From contig JBGTHP010000017.1 in the NCBI GenBank assembly GCA_041746105.1, positions 310,001-374,000 on the forward strand: a DNA stretch of 64,000 nucleotides, read 5' to 3'. The stretch is from JBFHRE01 sp041746105. Lineage in GTDB: Bacteria > Actinomycetota > Acidimicrobiia > Spongiisociales > ZC4RG35. Of this stretch, positions 1-9,109 are shown piece after piece. A model generated the notes under the pieces. It ran no database searches and had not been told where the DNA came from. It saw only the letters and a program-made list of their open reading frames with translations. Both the position numbers and the translations under genes were made by a program. Positions within the stretch are counted from its first letter, which is position 1; each line of letters opens with the position of its first letter.

Positions 1-336
1 CACCACCCGGTTGATCGCACCGCCGGCCGCCAGAGAAAGAAGCACCGATTCGAGGTGATTGCGACCGAGCATCATGGCCGCCTGGGCGACGCCGGTCACG
101 GGGCTCCGAGGGGCAAAAAGGACGGAGTTGGCGACCGCAAGGAGCTTCGCCGAAACCCCGGGGTCGCGAGAGAGGATGTCGGCCACCGAGCCCAGATCGA
201 AGTCGGGATCCGCCAGTCGTTCGATTGCACCCGTGACCGCCGCCGGCATCGCCGGCAACGCCGCCGTGTCGAGAGCACGCCTCAACTCGTCAAACGCCGC
301 GTTCGTGGTCTCGTTGGCAGCCCGACGAAATCTCAT
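1..336 (-). CDS. HDOD domain protein (3' end cut by window edge)
   Basis: Only the first 112 codons lie in the window; the gene runs off the left edge. The start is the ATG at 336, which overlaps the stop of the upstream channel gene in an ATGA. After a short lead the protein has the HDOD pattern: an LPAMPAAVTGAIERL segment, then SVADILSRDPGVSAKLLAVANS and an AAMMLGRNHLESV helix near residues 85-100. HDOD domains are catalytically inactive HD-fold relatives found in bacterial signalling proteins, sometimes followed by other output domains. Whether such a domain follows here cannot be seen. The tight overlap suggests co-transcription with the ion-channel gene. Confidence 0.8.
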   Translation of the reverse strand, partial: MRFRRAANETTNAAFDELRRALDTAALPAMPAAVTGAIERLADPDFDLGSVADILSRDPGVSAKLLAVANSVLFAPRSPVTGVAQAAMMLGRNHLESVLLSLAAGGAINRVV

Positions 337-653
337 TCAGCCCTTCTCCCCATCTTGGTCGCAAAGATGCTGAGAAGACCACCCAACATCACATATCCGA
401 CAAGGACCTCGAACATGGCGAGGGCTTGACCGGTGCCGGTGGAAGGCACAACATCGCCGTATCCGAGGGTGGTCATGGTGATGACGCTGAAGTACACAAA
501 AGAGAGCCGGGTCGGGTGATCGCCGAGGTCGAGACCAACCACGCCAAAAGCCAAGGCGAACGCCATGGCGAGTATGGCGGTCCACAGTGCCCAACGCAGA
601 AAGCTACGCCCACAATCCGAGGTCAACCACCAGATCCGGTATACCACGGGCAT
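333..653 (-). CDS. Two-helix K+ channel pore domain (C-terminal part of a frame-broken gene)
   Basis: About 106 residues starting at an internal ATG (653). It has two hydrophobic helices flanking a pore loop with the potassium selectivity signature TMTTLGYGD, so it is a two-TM ion channel domain. The start of this frame (YRIWWLTSDCGRSFLRW) is the segment that, in the pentapeptide-repeat/ion-channel fusion family, follows directly on the pentapeptide solenoid. Here the pentapeptide part ends in a different frame just upstream and overlaps this one by about 50 nt. Removing one C from the CCC around 648-650 would join both parts. It could also be translated separately from the ATG, but I see no strong ribosome binding site. 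Confidence 0.65.
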   Translation of the reverse strand: MPVVYRIWWLTSDCGRSFLRWALWTAILAMAFALAFGVVGLDLGDHPTRLSFVYFSVITMTTLGYGDVVPSTGTGQALAMFEVLVGYVMLGGLLSIFATKMGRRAE

Positions 654-1359
654 TGAGCTTGCTCTTGTGCCGGAATTCGAAGAGATAGTTCTGATCCATG
701 ATGTGGCGGCGGGCGAGGTACGCCCCGGCGAAATCGGTGTCGAGGATGTCGGCCCCGATCCAGTCGGCGGCGCCGTAACCATCCATTCCTTTGAGACGGG
801 CCCTCTGCATATTTGTGTCGCCAAAATGGGCACGGTGGACTCGGGCCTTGGTCAGGTCGGCCCTCTCCAGGTTCGCCCTGGACAGGTCTGCGTCCGTCAA
901 ATCGGTTTCATGGAGGCGGGCGCCGGTCAAGTCCGCGACTCTCAGATCGGCGTTCTCGAGGATCGAATGCGAGAGCGATGCATCAGAAAGGCGGGCGTTG
1001 AACAAGATCGCGTCTGTCAGATCGCTGTTGCCGATCACCACCCGAGCGGCTTCGATCCCCGTGAGGTCGGCGCCAGTCAGATCGCTTCCGATGATCTGGG
1101 CTCCATTCAGAGTGGCTCGTTCCAGGTGGGCGCGCGCCAGATTCGTCCCGATCAGTTTTGCTCCGCTCAAATCGGCTCCTGCAAGGTTGGCGCCCGACAG
1201 ATCGCATCCCGAGAGATCGAGACCGGCCAAATCCGCCCCTACCAGATCGATACCGCGAAGATCGGCACCAGGTTTTATCTGGTCGTCGACCGATCCGGGT
1301 TTGTGGGCAGGCACGGCTTCTCCTCGAGCGAGATCTCGATGACCACCCGGTCGGCGCAT
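604..1359 (-). CDS. Pentapeptide-repeat protein (N-terminal part of a frame-broken channel gene)
   Basis: 251 residues. From about residue 30 to 205 the sequence is a run of A(D/N)LxG-type pentapeptides (ADLRG, ADLAG, CDLSG, ANLAG, ADLSG), which fold as a right-handed quadrilateral beta helix. The final 25 residues (after about KSKLN) do not look like a natural C-terminus and end at a TAG at 604. The neighbouring frame carries a two-TM K+ channel domain that usually forms the C-terminal part of such proteins. The most economical reading is one gene of roughly 340-350 codons spanning 1359 to 333, interrupted by a +1 shift in a short C run. Its start codon is not certain. Confidence 0.75.
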   Translation of the reverse strand: MRRPGGHRDLARGEAVPAHKPGSVDDQIKPGADLRGIDLVGADLAGLDLSGCDLSGANLAGADLSGAKLIGTNLARAHLERATLNGAQIIGSDLTGADLTGIEAARVVIGNSDLTDAILFNARLSDASLSHSILENADLRVADLTGARLHETDLTDADLSRANLERADLTKARVHRAHFGDTNMQRARLKGMDGYGAADWIGADILDTDFAGAYLARRHIMDQNYLFEFRHKSKLNARGIPDLVVDLGLWA

Positions 1360-1432
1360 AACAGCCTCCGTTAAGCCTCAGCCGGTCGGGACCCGCCAGG
1401 CTCCGTTACCATCCACCAGTCGGAAGGAGCCA

Positions 1433-1921
1433 GTGGTGGACCTGGAACACGGATGGGTTGTCATCGTCGAGATCCCGCGCGGCAGCCGGAACAAATACGA
1501 AATGGATCACGAGACCGGCGAGATCTACCTCGATCGAATGTTGTTTACCGCAACTCGTTATCCGGCCGATTACGGGTTTTTCCCGCACACCCTCGCAGAA
1601 GACGGTGATCCATTGGATGTGCTGATCTTGGTTGGTGAGCCGACCTTCCCTGGGTGCAGAATAAGGGTCAGACCCATCGGCGTTTTCCTGATGGAGGATC
1701 AAGGCGACCCCGACCACAAGATCATGGCCGTTCCTGCGGGTGACCCGCGATGGGATACGACCAAGGACATCGAGGACTTGTCTCCGCATCTGCGACTCGA
1801 ACTAGAACACTTCTTTTCCGTGTACAAGGACCTCGAGAACAAAAAAACCGCTGCGCTCGGGTGGGACAATGCTTCCCGCGCGATCGAGATCATCGAGGCG
1901 GCCCGGCTCGCCCATTCCTAG
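1433..1921 (+). CDS. ppa: Inorganic pyrophosphatase (family I)
   Basis: 162 residues, the normal size for bacterial family I pyrophosphatase, a cytosolic Mg2+-dependent enzyme that hydrolyses PPi and pulls biosynthetic reactions forward. The signature is intact: EIPRGSRNKYE near residues 13-23, the YPADYGFFP segment, and DGDPLDVLIL with its metal-binding aspartates. Further acidic residues follow at DPRWDTTKDIEDL. Two GTG codons (1433 and 1436) are possible starts, both preceded by GGAAGGAG at about 1422; the second has the better spacing. It is convergent with the histidine kinase downstream, with only about 10 nt between stop codons. Confidence 0.95.
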   Translation: MVDLEHGWVVIVEIPRGSRNKYEMDHETGEIYLDRMLFTATRYPADYGFFPHTLAEDGDPLDVLILVGEPTFPGCRIRVRPIGVFLMEDQGDPDHKIMAVPAGDPRWDTTKDIEDLSPHLRLELEHFFSVYKDLENKKTAALGWDNASRAIEIIEAARLAHS

Positions 1922-1931
1922 CTACGAGAAA

Positions 1932-4379
1932 TCACGCGATAGGGGCGCGGGAAGAACCGGACTCTGCGGTCATCACCAGTGGCAACGAAACCCTAAACAC
2001 GTTCTTGCCCCCCGATCTCACAACGTCGAGATCGCCGCCCTGGAGCCGGGCAAGGGCTCTCGACACCGTCAAGCCGAGACCGATGGATCCCGGAAGCGAG
2101 GCCACAGAATTCGATCGCTCGTAGGGTTCAAAGATCCTTCTGATGTCGGCAGCCGACAGGGCTGGGCCATTGTCGCCGACTTCGACCACCGCAGTGTCGC
2201 CCTCGACTCGCCGAACGGCGACAGTGACCTCGTCGCCGCCATAACGGACGGCATTGGTACAGAGGTTCCGCATGATCTGGCGGAGCCGGGTCGGATCGGC
2301 CCACGCATATAGCTCGCCGTCTGGCGCCAGCACAGGGATAACGACATCCGGAAGAGAATGGATCGTCTCGAGCACGAGCGCTGCCACGTTCACGCGCTCT
2401 GGGAGAACCCTGACTTCACCGATGTCGGCTCTCGCGACCACCAAGAGGTCTTCGATGAGGTGAGCCATCTCATTGCTGTGGAAGCCGATGAGGCTGAGGA
2501 ATTCTGCTCGATCCGCCAGCGAATGGACACCCGACTGATCGAGCAATTCGCGGGCGAATCCGACGACTGCGGTCAAAGGCGTCCGCAACTCATGCGCCAC
2601 CGACGCCAAGAAGCGGTCTTTGGACGCGAGCAGCATTTGGAGTCGCCCCTCCGTTTCACGAAGACTCGTTGCGTCGGCGATCGTCACGATCACCGCCGAG
2701 TAGTCAGGAGAGCCATCCACCATGGGAACCCTCCATCTGACCACCAGGTACATCAGCGAGCCGTCTTCCGCCCTGGTCGTCACGGACAACTCGAGATCGT
2801 TGCGCCCCTCGGCGATGGCGAGAAGAGTTTCGACATAGGTCGGAAGCGACTCCGGAGTAAGTCGATCGCCCAAGCTCGAATGCGAGCCGAAAGACCCAAG
2901 GTGGCTCTGTAACTCGAAAGCGAAGGGATTGGCGTCGACGATCGAGACCATCTTCAGCAGTTCTCCAACCAGTTTGTGGTCGGCTTCGAACCTCGCTCGA
3001 AGATCCCACCCCTCCGATTTCAGCCGCAACATCTCGTTTCTGGCGGCAAGATAGTCTTCGCGCTGGATCGCGATTGGAGCACTCTCGAACAGATCGCGAT
3101 ACCTGGTTTCGCTGGCGCCGAGCGCCGCCAGCGCCCTCTGGCGCTCTGTCGCATCCTCGACCACGCCAACAAACATTGGGTCGGTCCCAGGGCCCATCGA
3201 CATCATCGTCAACCGCACGCGACACCATCGTTCGAGGCCGTCGCCCGCGATCGTCATCTCGTGCTCGACGGCTCCCCCGCCGGCCGAGAGCTGGATCAGC
3301 TTGCGAATGTATCCGCGGCGGAAGCGAGGGTCGATGAACTCGTGGACGTTGCGACCCCCCACCTGGCCCCCCTGCGGAAGACCAACGATGTCCCGGAATG
3401 CCGGGTTGGCGGTCAGAATCTCACCACTTCTTGCGGCAACGACGATGCCGACACCCGCATGATGAAATGTCGCTTGATGCCTGGCTTCGGCCTGAGCCAG
3501 ATCCTCTATCGCCAGCTGCCTTTCTCTCCTGAGTACCGCCGGCTGACGAGCGATACCAAAAGCGAGAATGGCGGCGAGGACGCTCAGGCTGAAACCGGCT
3601 CCCCATACCAATGGGGTCTCGGCGGCGGCGCTGGGCCAGCCCTCGGCCGGCCGGATCGCCAGTTCCCAAAACGTGTCGGTCCCGCCCACCCTCAGCTCTC
3701 TGATCACAGGTTCGGCTTCGAATGCCTCTGCTTCACCTGCCAGTATTTTGTCCTCCCCCTGACGACGAAGTCCCACTACGACGCCTTCGTGAGATTTGAA
3801 CTCGGTTTGGTGTTCGATTCCCGGCCAATCAAGGACAACCGCTGAGAACCCCCAAAAACTGCCATCCGGGTTGTAGGTGGGACGGCGAACCAGGATCCCC
3901 ACTCCACCTTGGACCAGTCCAACCGGACCCTGTATCACCGTGTCGCCGCTGGCGATGGCAGGAGTGAGCAAGGCTTTTCGGTCTGGGTCGGCCATGAGAT
4001 CGAGACCGACTGCGGCCTCGTTGCCCTTGATTGGATAGACGTACTCGAGGATGGAGTCCGGGGCCAGTTGGATCGACAGAATGCTGCGACCCTGAGCCAG
4101 AACGGCCTCTGCGAACACCGGAAAGTCCTTGGCGAGGCGTTCTGGATCATTTCGGGCGATCTCGACGAAGGCGGCAAGCGTTTCTACCGCAGCGGACTCT
4201 CTGGCGACAACGTCGGACAGGTTGCGGGCGAGGGCATCCGCGTCTGCCGTGATGGCGGATCGCGCCTCGACTCGAGAGGCGGTGCGCGCGAACGAATCGA
4301 GCAGTGCGGTTGCGGACAAAACGACCACGGCAGCCGCTGCCGCGGCGAACCAAGGCGTCTTCCAGGATCTGGCCTTCAC
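1932..4379 (-). CDS. CHASE/PAS sensor histidine kinase
   Basis: 815 residues. Order: a transmembrane helix (about 10-30), an extracellular CHASE-like sensor region (about 55-245), a second transmembrane helix (about 255-275), a PAS domain with a TANPAFRDIVGL core (about 300-410), a less clear second PAS-like stretch (about 430-570), then HisKA and HATPase_c. The phosphoacceptor is His596 in VAHELRTPL; the N box is NLCTNAVRYGG, with GDNGPAL and GSIGLGL as the G boxes. CHASE domains sense small extracellular ligands. No response regulator gene is adjacent, so it is an orphan kinase here. It is encoded downstream of the sigma factor and its partner but separated from them by about 100 nt. Confidence 0.9.
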   Translation of the reverse strand: MKARSWKTPWFAAAAAAVVVLSATALLDSFARTASRVEARSAITADADALARNLSDVVARESAAVETLAAFVEIARNDPERLAKDFPVFAEAVLAQGRSILSIQLAPDSILEYVYPIKGNEAAVGLDLMADPDRKALLTPAIASGDTVIQGPVGLVQGGVGILVRRPTYNPDGSFWGFSAVVLDWPGIEHQTEFKSHEGVVVGLRRQGEDKILAGEAEAFEAEPVIRELRVGGTDTFWELAIRPAEGWPSAAAETPLVWGAGFSLSVLAAILAFGIARQPAVLRRERQLAIEDLAQAEARHQATFHHAGVGIVVAARSGEILTANPAFRDIVGLPQGGQVGGRNVHEFIDPRFRRGYIRKLIQLSAGGGAVEHEMTIAGDGLERWCRVRLTMMSMGPGTDPMFVGVVEDATERQRALAALGASETRYRDLFESAPIAIQREDYLAARNEMLRLKSEGWDLRARFEADHKLVGELLKMVSIVDANPFAFELQSHLGSFGSHSSLGDRLTPESLPTYVETLLAIAEGRNDLELSVTTRAEDGSLMYLVVRWRVPMVDGSPDYSAVIVTIADATSLRETEGRLQMLLASKDRFLASVAHELRTPLTAVVGFARELLDQSGVHSLADRAEFLSLIGFHSNEMAHLIEDLLVVARADIGEVRVLPERVNVAALVLETIHSLPDVVIPVLAPDGELYAWADPTRLRQIMRNLCTNAVRYGGDEVTVAVRRVEGDTAVVEVGDNGPALSAADIRRIFEPYERSNSVASLPGSIGLGLTVSRALARLQGGDLDVVRSGGKNVFRVSLPLVMTAESGSSRAPIA

Positions 4380-4478
4380 CTGTTCCAGATCGGCAGGTCA
4401 GACACCCAACTCAAGGGATGCTCCGGCCGAGTCCACGATTCCTTTGAGGGGTCCTGGGCGTCGGGCCCCGTTTGATGC

Positions 4479-4793
4479 CTAGGCGACGACGACAAACCCG
4501 CCGGAACCGCTGCCGGATCCGGGAGGTAACACAACCATGTTCCAGTCTTCTGATGGAATCCTCTGATCGACCCGAGGCTCGAACACACTCACCCCGGCCC
4601 CGGGCGGCGTGACTTCGAACGACGGCCAGTTCAACCAGAAAACTGCTGCCAGAGTCACCGCCGCGATCGACCCAAGGGCAGCCCATCTGCCGTGATCGGC
4701 GGTGGGCTGTTGACGGGTCTGAAAGATCAGTTCCTCGATCGAATCCCACATCATCGGTGTTTCGAGCGAGAAGTCCCCGAACTCACCACGCAT
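4479..4793 (-). CDS. Small single-pass membrane protein paired with an ECF sigma factor
   Basis: 104 residues starting at ATG 4793, which overlaps the sigma factor stop by 11 nt (translational coupling). Residues about 1-40 would be cytoplasmic, one hydrophobic helix lies at about 41-57, and the rest is outside, ending in a Gly/Ser-rich GSGSGSGGF tail. The position directly after an ECF sigma gene suggests an anti-sigma or sigma-linked role. However there is no zinc-binding HxxxCxxC motif of ZAS-type anti-sigma factors, so that role is inferred from context only. Confidence 0.65.
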   Translation of the reverse strand: MRGEFGDFSLETPMMWDSIEELIFQTRQQPTADHGRWAALGSIAAVTLAAVFWLNWPSFEVTPPGAGVSVFEPRVDQRIPSEDWNMVVLPPGSGSGSGGFVVVA

Positions 4794-5358
4794 GGAGCAC
4801 CTCCGTCGGCTGGCTGACCGGCTCCAGATGACTACGCATGCGGCGGCGGGCTCTCGAGAGGCGCAGCCGTGCCGCGTTCGGGCTGAGACCGAGCACCGCC
4901 GCAGCCTCGATCGGAGACAACCCGTCGTAGGCAACGAGCAAGAACACCTCACGTTCTGAATCCGACAGTTGTGCTAGCGCCGACTCCAACTCTGGTCGCC
5001 GGCGGGCTGCATCGATCGCGGCCACGATGGCCTCGGATTCGTCGCCAACAACGACCGGGTGCACACTCATCTCCCTTTTCTGCAGGTACCAGCGCCTTCG
5101 CTGCCCAGCCAGAACTCTCCGTTCGATGCCGAACAGCCACGGAAGGGCCGTCTCGTAAACAGGTACGTACCGATTAGCCGCCTCGAGACCGATCAGAAAG
5201 GTTTCGGCTACGAGATCGCCTACCTGTTCTGCCGACCCGCACCTTCGAACGGCATATTTGGTGACGGATCGAACATGGCGTCGAAAAAAGACCGCATAGG
5301 CGTCTTTGTCACCCGCCGCGCTGGCGAGGAGCAAATCGGTATCTGATCTTTGCACCAT
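4783..5358 (-). CDS. ECF RNA polymerase sigma factor
   Basis: 191 residues. Region 2 is present (VFFRRHVRSVTKYAVRR and the LVAETFLIGLEAANRY segment, then WLFGIERRVLAGQRRR) and region 4 is a typical sigma70_r4 helix-turn-helix (LSDSEREVFLLVAYDGLSPIEAAAVLGLSPNAARLRLSRARRRM). There is no region 3, as expected for extracytoplasmic-function sigma factors. ATG 5358 was chosen over GTG 5361. The gene overlaps the small membrane protein downstream, its likely regulator. Upstream on the same strand an ACACGTTT element lies at about 5389-5396 that also occurs before the solute-binding gene at 7368; this is only a hint of shared control. Confidence 0.9.
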   Translation of the reverse strand: MVQRSDTDLLLASAAGDKDAYAVFFRRHVRSVTKYAVRRCGSAEQVGDLVAETFLIGLEAANRYVPVYETALPWLFGIERRVLAGQRRRWYLQKREMSVHPVVVGDESEAIVAAIDAARRRPELESALAQLSDSEREVFLLVAYDGLSPIEAAAVLGLSPNAARLRLSRARRRMRSHLEPVSQPTEVLHAW

Positions 5359-5496
5359 CACACAGCTTATGTCTCGGGCGCTCCAAACGTGTCAGACGGA
5401 TGGGGAGCGGGCGGTGCGATGGTGCCGCCACCGCCCGCTCCCGTCTTCATTCGACCGATCAGCCTGAGGACCACTGATCGCTCGAAATCCGTAGGT

Positions 5497-7368
5497 TCAG
5501 CGCAGGACGAAATCCACGATGTTTGCCAGCGGACCGGCCGTGTTGGCGTCCGGCGCTACCGCGCCTTTCGCCAGCAGGGTGGTCGAGTAGGCGAAGAAGT
5601 CCGGCTTCTGGGTGATGGGCAACATGAACAGACCCTGCTGGGGATCCAGTTCCAACGTTGTCACATAACGATCGAGTTCGTTGTAACAAGATGCCGCCTC
5701 TGCATCGTCGAGCAGCGCATCACACTCGTTGGAGCGGGCATCGAATTCGGCGTTGCGGAACCCATAAGGGTTTCCTGTCGCCGGAGTCGGACCATCCTCG
5801 CCTTCGACGACGGTGCCGCTCAGATAGCTGGGACTCTGGCCGCCAGGCCAGGGACCACCAACCCAGGCAAACTGCATGATGTCGACCAATGTCGGGTCAC
5901 CGAGTGTGCCTCCCGAAGCAGACGACAGCAGATTGGGGCTCGAGAAAGGCCTCTCTGAGAAATAGGCCCCGCCAGGGACGTTGTCGACGATGATCTCGAT
6001 CCCTGCCTCCTTCATCTGCGCCTGGATGATCTGCTGCTGCAATTCCCTGAGCGCGTTACCGCCGGTTGTGCCCACCCTCAATGCGAGACGACCGTCCTCC
6101 GGGTGCTCATAGATGCCATCGGCGCCGGCCACGTAGCCCGCCGACTCCAGCCTCGCCCTGGCGGATGCGACGTCGCCTGTGCCATATCCAGTCGGAGTCT
6201 GATGGTCCTCATAGGCCGGTTGGTTGGCCATCCAGTAGGTGTTACCGAGGCCGATCGCGGACAGGGAATCACCAAAGAGTGGCGCGTATAGGGTCTCGAC
6301 CACCTGCGCTTTGTTCAGAGCAAGAGCAATGGCCTCACGAACCTCGGGGCGGTTCAGATGCCGTGCAAGTACGTTCAGGCCCCAGTGCTCATAGATCGGG
6401 CCCGGTTTGGCCGCGACGATGAAATTGGGGTCGTCTTTGATTTCTTCGAAGGCGAGCTGGGGTTGGGTGAAGATGACGTGAGCCTCCCCGCTCTTGAGAG
6501 CGTTGATCTGCGCGTCGGTGTCCGTGACCCAATTGATCAGGAGCCCATCAACACATGCCGGCCCCCGATTGACCGCGTCAGGACTCGTCGAGCCGTGATA
6601 GAGGTCGTTGCGAACGAAATGCATCGTTACGCCACGTTGCCAAGACTCGAACACCATTGGTCCCGACGACGGGAGAATCTCACCGGCGGTGTTCTGCCAG
6701 GTTGCCAGGGCGGCGTTGACCTCGGCGGCTCCGGCGTTCTCGCCAAACGCGTGGGCGGGGAAGACGTTTGTGAACAAGGTCTTGTAGCCGGCATAGAAGG
6801 GCTCAAAGGTGATAGAAAACTCCGTAGGTGAGACGACCTCGAAGTTCGAAATCTGGTCGTAACCGGTCCGGCTGCTGATCAGGTAGGTGCCGCCACCGGC
6901 ATCTGGGTCAAATCCCTCCATGATCACATCGAAGGTGAACTTCACGTCCGCCGACGTCAAGGGAGCTCCGTCCGACCAAGTGAGTCCATCTCGCAGCTTG
7001 AAGTTGACCGTGCCCGAACCGTCACCGTTATCCGTGACCTCGGCCTCCTCCGACAGGAGTTCTGGGTAGAACGTGATGTCGGTGTCGACTCCGTAGAGGT
7101 CTTCCCACATCGACTGCCAGATGTACGAGGTGATAGACAGGCCGTTGTTCGGGTCGTTCAAATGGAGATCGGGAGGTTCTTGCTCATGGGCCCAGATCAA
7201 TTCACCGGGACTGCCATCGCAGTATTCGGCGGCTGGAGCGGTACTGCTCGTCTCGCCAGTCTGAGTCGTGGCGGGCGGGGCAACGGTTGGCTCCGATTCT
7301 GACGACGGAGTACCGCCACAGGCAGCCACGATCAATCCCAGTACCAACAGTTTGCTGTGTCTTTTCAT
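5497..7368 (-). CDS. Peptide/nickel-type ABC transporter solute-binding lipoprotein
   Basis: 623 residues from ATG 7368, preceded by GGAGAGA. A signal peptide ends in a lipobox (LIVAAC, Cys17 or so), followed by a Ser/Thr/Pro-rich linker to about residue 45. The remainder has the features of SBP_bac_5 (DppA/OppA) proteins: an early segment with periplasmic entry strands, the DGLTWSDGAPLTSADVKFTFD motif, and a late ALRELQQQIIQAQMKEAGIEI segment. It should capture oligopeptides or similar ligands outside the membrane. No permease or ATPase is encoded next to it, so it is an orphan binding protein in this window and may serve a transporter elsewhere or act as a sensor. Confidence 0.85.
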   Translation of the reverse strand: MKRHSKLLVLGLIVAACGGTPSSESEPTVAPPATTQTGETSSTAPAAEYCDGSPGELIWAHEQEPPDLHLNDPNNGLSITSYIWQSMWEDLYGVDTDITFYPELLSEEAEVTDNGDGSGTVNFKLRDGLTWSDGAPLTSADVKFTFDVIMEGFDPDAGGGTYLISSRTGYDQISNFEVVSPTEFSITFEPFYAGYKTLFTNVFPAHAFGENAGAAEVNAALATWQNTAGEILPSSGPMVFESWQRGVTMHFVRNDLYHGSTSPDAVNRGPACVDGLLINWVTDTDAQINALKSGEAHVIFTQPQLAFEEIKDDPNFIVAAKPGPIYEHWGLNVLARHLNRPEVREAIALALNKAQVVETLYAPLFGDSLSAIGLGNTYWMANQPAYEDHQTPTGYGTGDVASARARLESAGYVAGADGIYEHPEDGRLALRVGTTGGNALRELQQQIIQAQMKEAGIEIIVDNVPGGAYFSERPFSSPNLLSSASGGTLGDPTLVDIMQFAWVGGPWPGGQSPSYLSGTVVEGEDGPTPATGNPYGFRNAEFDARSNECDALLDDAEAASCYNELDRYVTTLELDPQQGLFMLPITQKPDFFAYSTTLLAKGAVAPDANTAGPLANIVDFVLR

Positions 7369-7533
7369 TGATCTCTCTCCTTGGGATGTGCCGATTTCGG
7401 CTTCTAAAGGAGAACATGGCGCCGGAGCCAAAAACGTGTCCGACGTGGTCAGGCAACGACAAAGCCGAGGATGCGGACTCAAAGGCCTTCGCTCCGATAG
7501 CATGCGCGGATTCTGAACCGGGAGAGGACCTGC

Positions 7534-9102
7534 ATGACGACAAAGCTCAAACTTGGCGCGGCGTTTGCGATCACATTCGTGTTCGCTGCCGCGTGTGGCG
7601 GAACGGGCAGCGAGACAACCGCTCCGCCTGCGTCGACCAATCCCCCGGCGACCACGACCGGTTCGTCGGGAATCGGAGCATTCAGCGACGTGCAACCAGC
7701 GGTCATCCAGGTCGTCGCCCAGGGCACATTCCGCGACCCAGAGGTCGGCTTCTCCGACGGTTCTGGCGCAGGCAGCGGTTTCATCATCAGCCCCGACGGG
7801 CTCGCCGTCACCAACAATCACGTGGTTGCCGGTGCAGCCACCCTCGAGGTGTACATCGGCGGCGACACGTCCAAGAGTTACAACGCAACAATTCTCGGCG
7901 TCTCGGAATGCAACGACCTGGCCGTCATCGACATCATCGAATCCGAGCCTCTCCCCTACCTCGAGTGGTTCGATGATTCGATCACCGCCGGCATGGACGT
8001 ATACGCGGCCGGATTCCCCCTCGGCGACCCCCGATACACCATCACCCGTGGAATCGTCTCCAAAGCCCAGGCGGGTGGTGACCTGACCGGGACCTCATCG
8101 ATCGACCACACCATCGAGCACGATGCCAACATTCAGCCAGGCAACTCTGGTGGGCCGCTGGTGTCCACCGATGGCAAAGTTGTCGCAGTGAATTACGCCG
8201 GTGGGGCGATTGCCACCACCACAGCCCAGTTCTATGCAATCGCTTCCGACCTGGCCCAGCCGGTTGTTCAGAAGCTGATGACCGGCGATTTCGAATCCCT
8301 GGGAGTGAACGGATGGGCCGTTTATGACGACGCGGCCGGTGTCTCTGGAATCTGGGTGGCCGGTGTCACGGCAGGGTCGCCCGCCGCCGGAGCCAAACTC
8401 CTTCCCGGGGACATCATCACATCGATGAACGGCCTCCCGGTGGGTACCGATGGCACTTTCAAGGATTACTGCGATGTCATCCGCACCGCCGGTACGAGCC
8501 CGATTGCAGTCGAGATTCTGCGTTGGGATACATCAGAGGTGCTCAGAGGAGAGATCAACGGCAGCCAGCCGATCGAACTGGCATATTCGTTTGCCCAAGA
8601 GATCAGCTCAGAGGTCGGCACCGGGGCGGGCACCGCCTACTCCGGATACACATCTCTGACCGACGCGACGGGATCGATCATCGTCGACGTGCCATTTGAG
8701 TGGAGCGACACAGATCTCACTCCGTTCATCGACGAGTTCGGAACGGAGAATCCGTACATTGCAGCGGCACCTGATCTCGCCGGATTCATCGACACCTACA
8801 CGGTCCCGGGCATGATTTTCGTGAAGCTCACGTCGGTGGGCGATGTCGCCACCGCTCTCTCGGACTTCGCACCGCCACCGGGTGACTGCACAGATCTCGG
8901 CATTTCGGACTATTCGGATCCGATCTTTACCGGGCTGTACCAGGTGTGGGATGCCTGTGGAGGGACTTCCAGCGCACTTGTGGTACTCGTCGCCGAGCCG
9001 TCTGACTTCTCGTACACGGCACTGATGATCGTTCAGATCACCTCGGATGCCGATATCGAGGCGCTGGATCAGTTGTTCGCCACCTTCAACGTACTCGGCT
9101 GA
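7534..9102 (+). CDS. HtrA/DegP-like trypsin-fold serine protease lipoprotein
   Basis: 522 residues. A lipoprotein signal (FVFAAAC, Cys21) and a Thr/Pro linker (about 24-44) precede a trypsin-2 domain with an intact triad: His96 in TNNHVV, Asp128 in NDLAVID and Ser205 in GNSGGPL. A PDZ domain follows at about 255-345 (GIWVAGVTAGSPAAGAKLLPGDIITSMNG region). The last 170 residues form a separate domain with no family I recognise. It likely degrades or refolds damaged proteins at the cell surface. It is divergent from the solute-binding lipoprotein gene, with 165 nt between starts that must hold both promoters. Confidence 0.92.
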   Translation: MTTKLKLGAAFAITFVFAAACGGTGSETTAPPASTNPPATTTGSSGIGAFSDVQPAVIQVVAQGTFRDPEVGFSDGSGAGSGFIISPDGLAVTNNHVVAGAATLEVYIGGDTSKSYNATILGVSECNDLAVIDIIESEPLPYLEWFDDSITAGMDVYAAGFPLGDPRYTITRGIVSKAQAGGDLTGTSSIDHTIEHDANIQPGNSGGPLVSTDGKVVAVNYAGGAIATTTAQFYAIASDLAQPVVQKLMTGDFESLGVNGWAVYDDAAGVSGIWVAGVTAGSPAAGAKLLPGDIITSMNGLPVGTDGTFKDYCDVIRTAGTSPIAVEILRWDTSEVLRGEINGSQPIELAYSFAQEISSEVGTGAGTAYSGYTSLTDATGSIIVDVPFEWSDTDLTPFIDEFGTENPYIAAAPDLAGFIDTYTVPGMIFVKLTSVGDVATALSDFAPPPGDCTDLGISDYSDPIFTGLYQVWDACGGTSSALVVLVAEPSDFSYTALMIVQITSDADIEALDQLFATFNVLG

Positions 9103-9109
9103 TGGCCGA

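Noticed and set aside
565..1374. Long plus-strand open frame of 269 codons
   Set aside because: It is the reverse of the pentapeptide-repeat gene; its regular QIG/QVG pattern is just the complement of the repeats.
2976..3845. Plus-strand open frame of 289 codons
   Set aside because: Opposite the histidine kinase gene, with no domain pattern.
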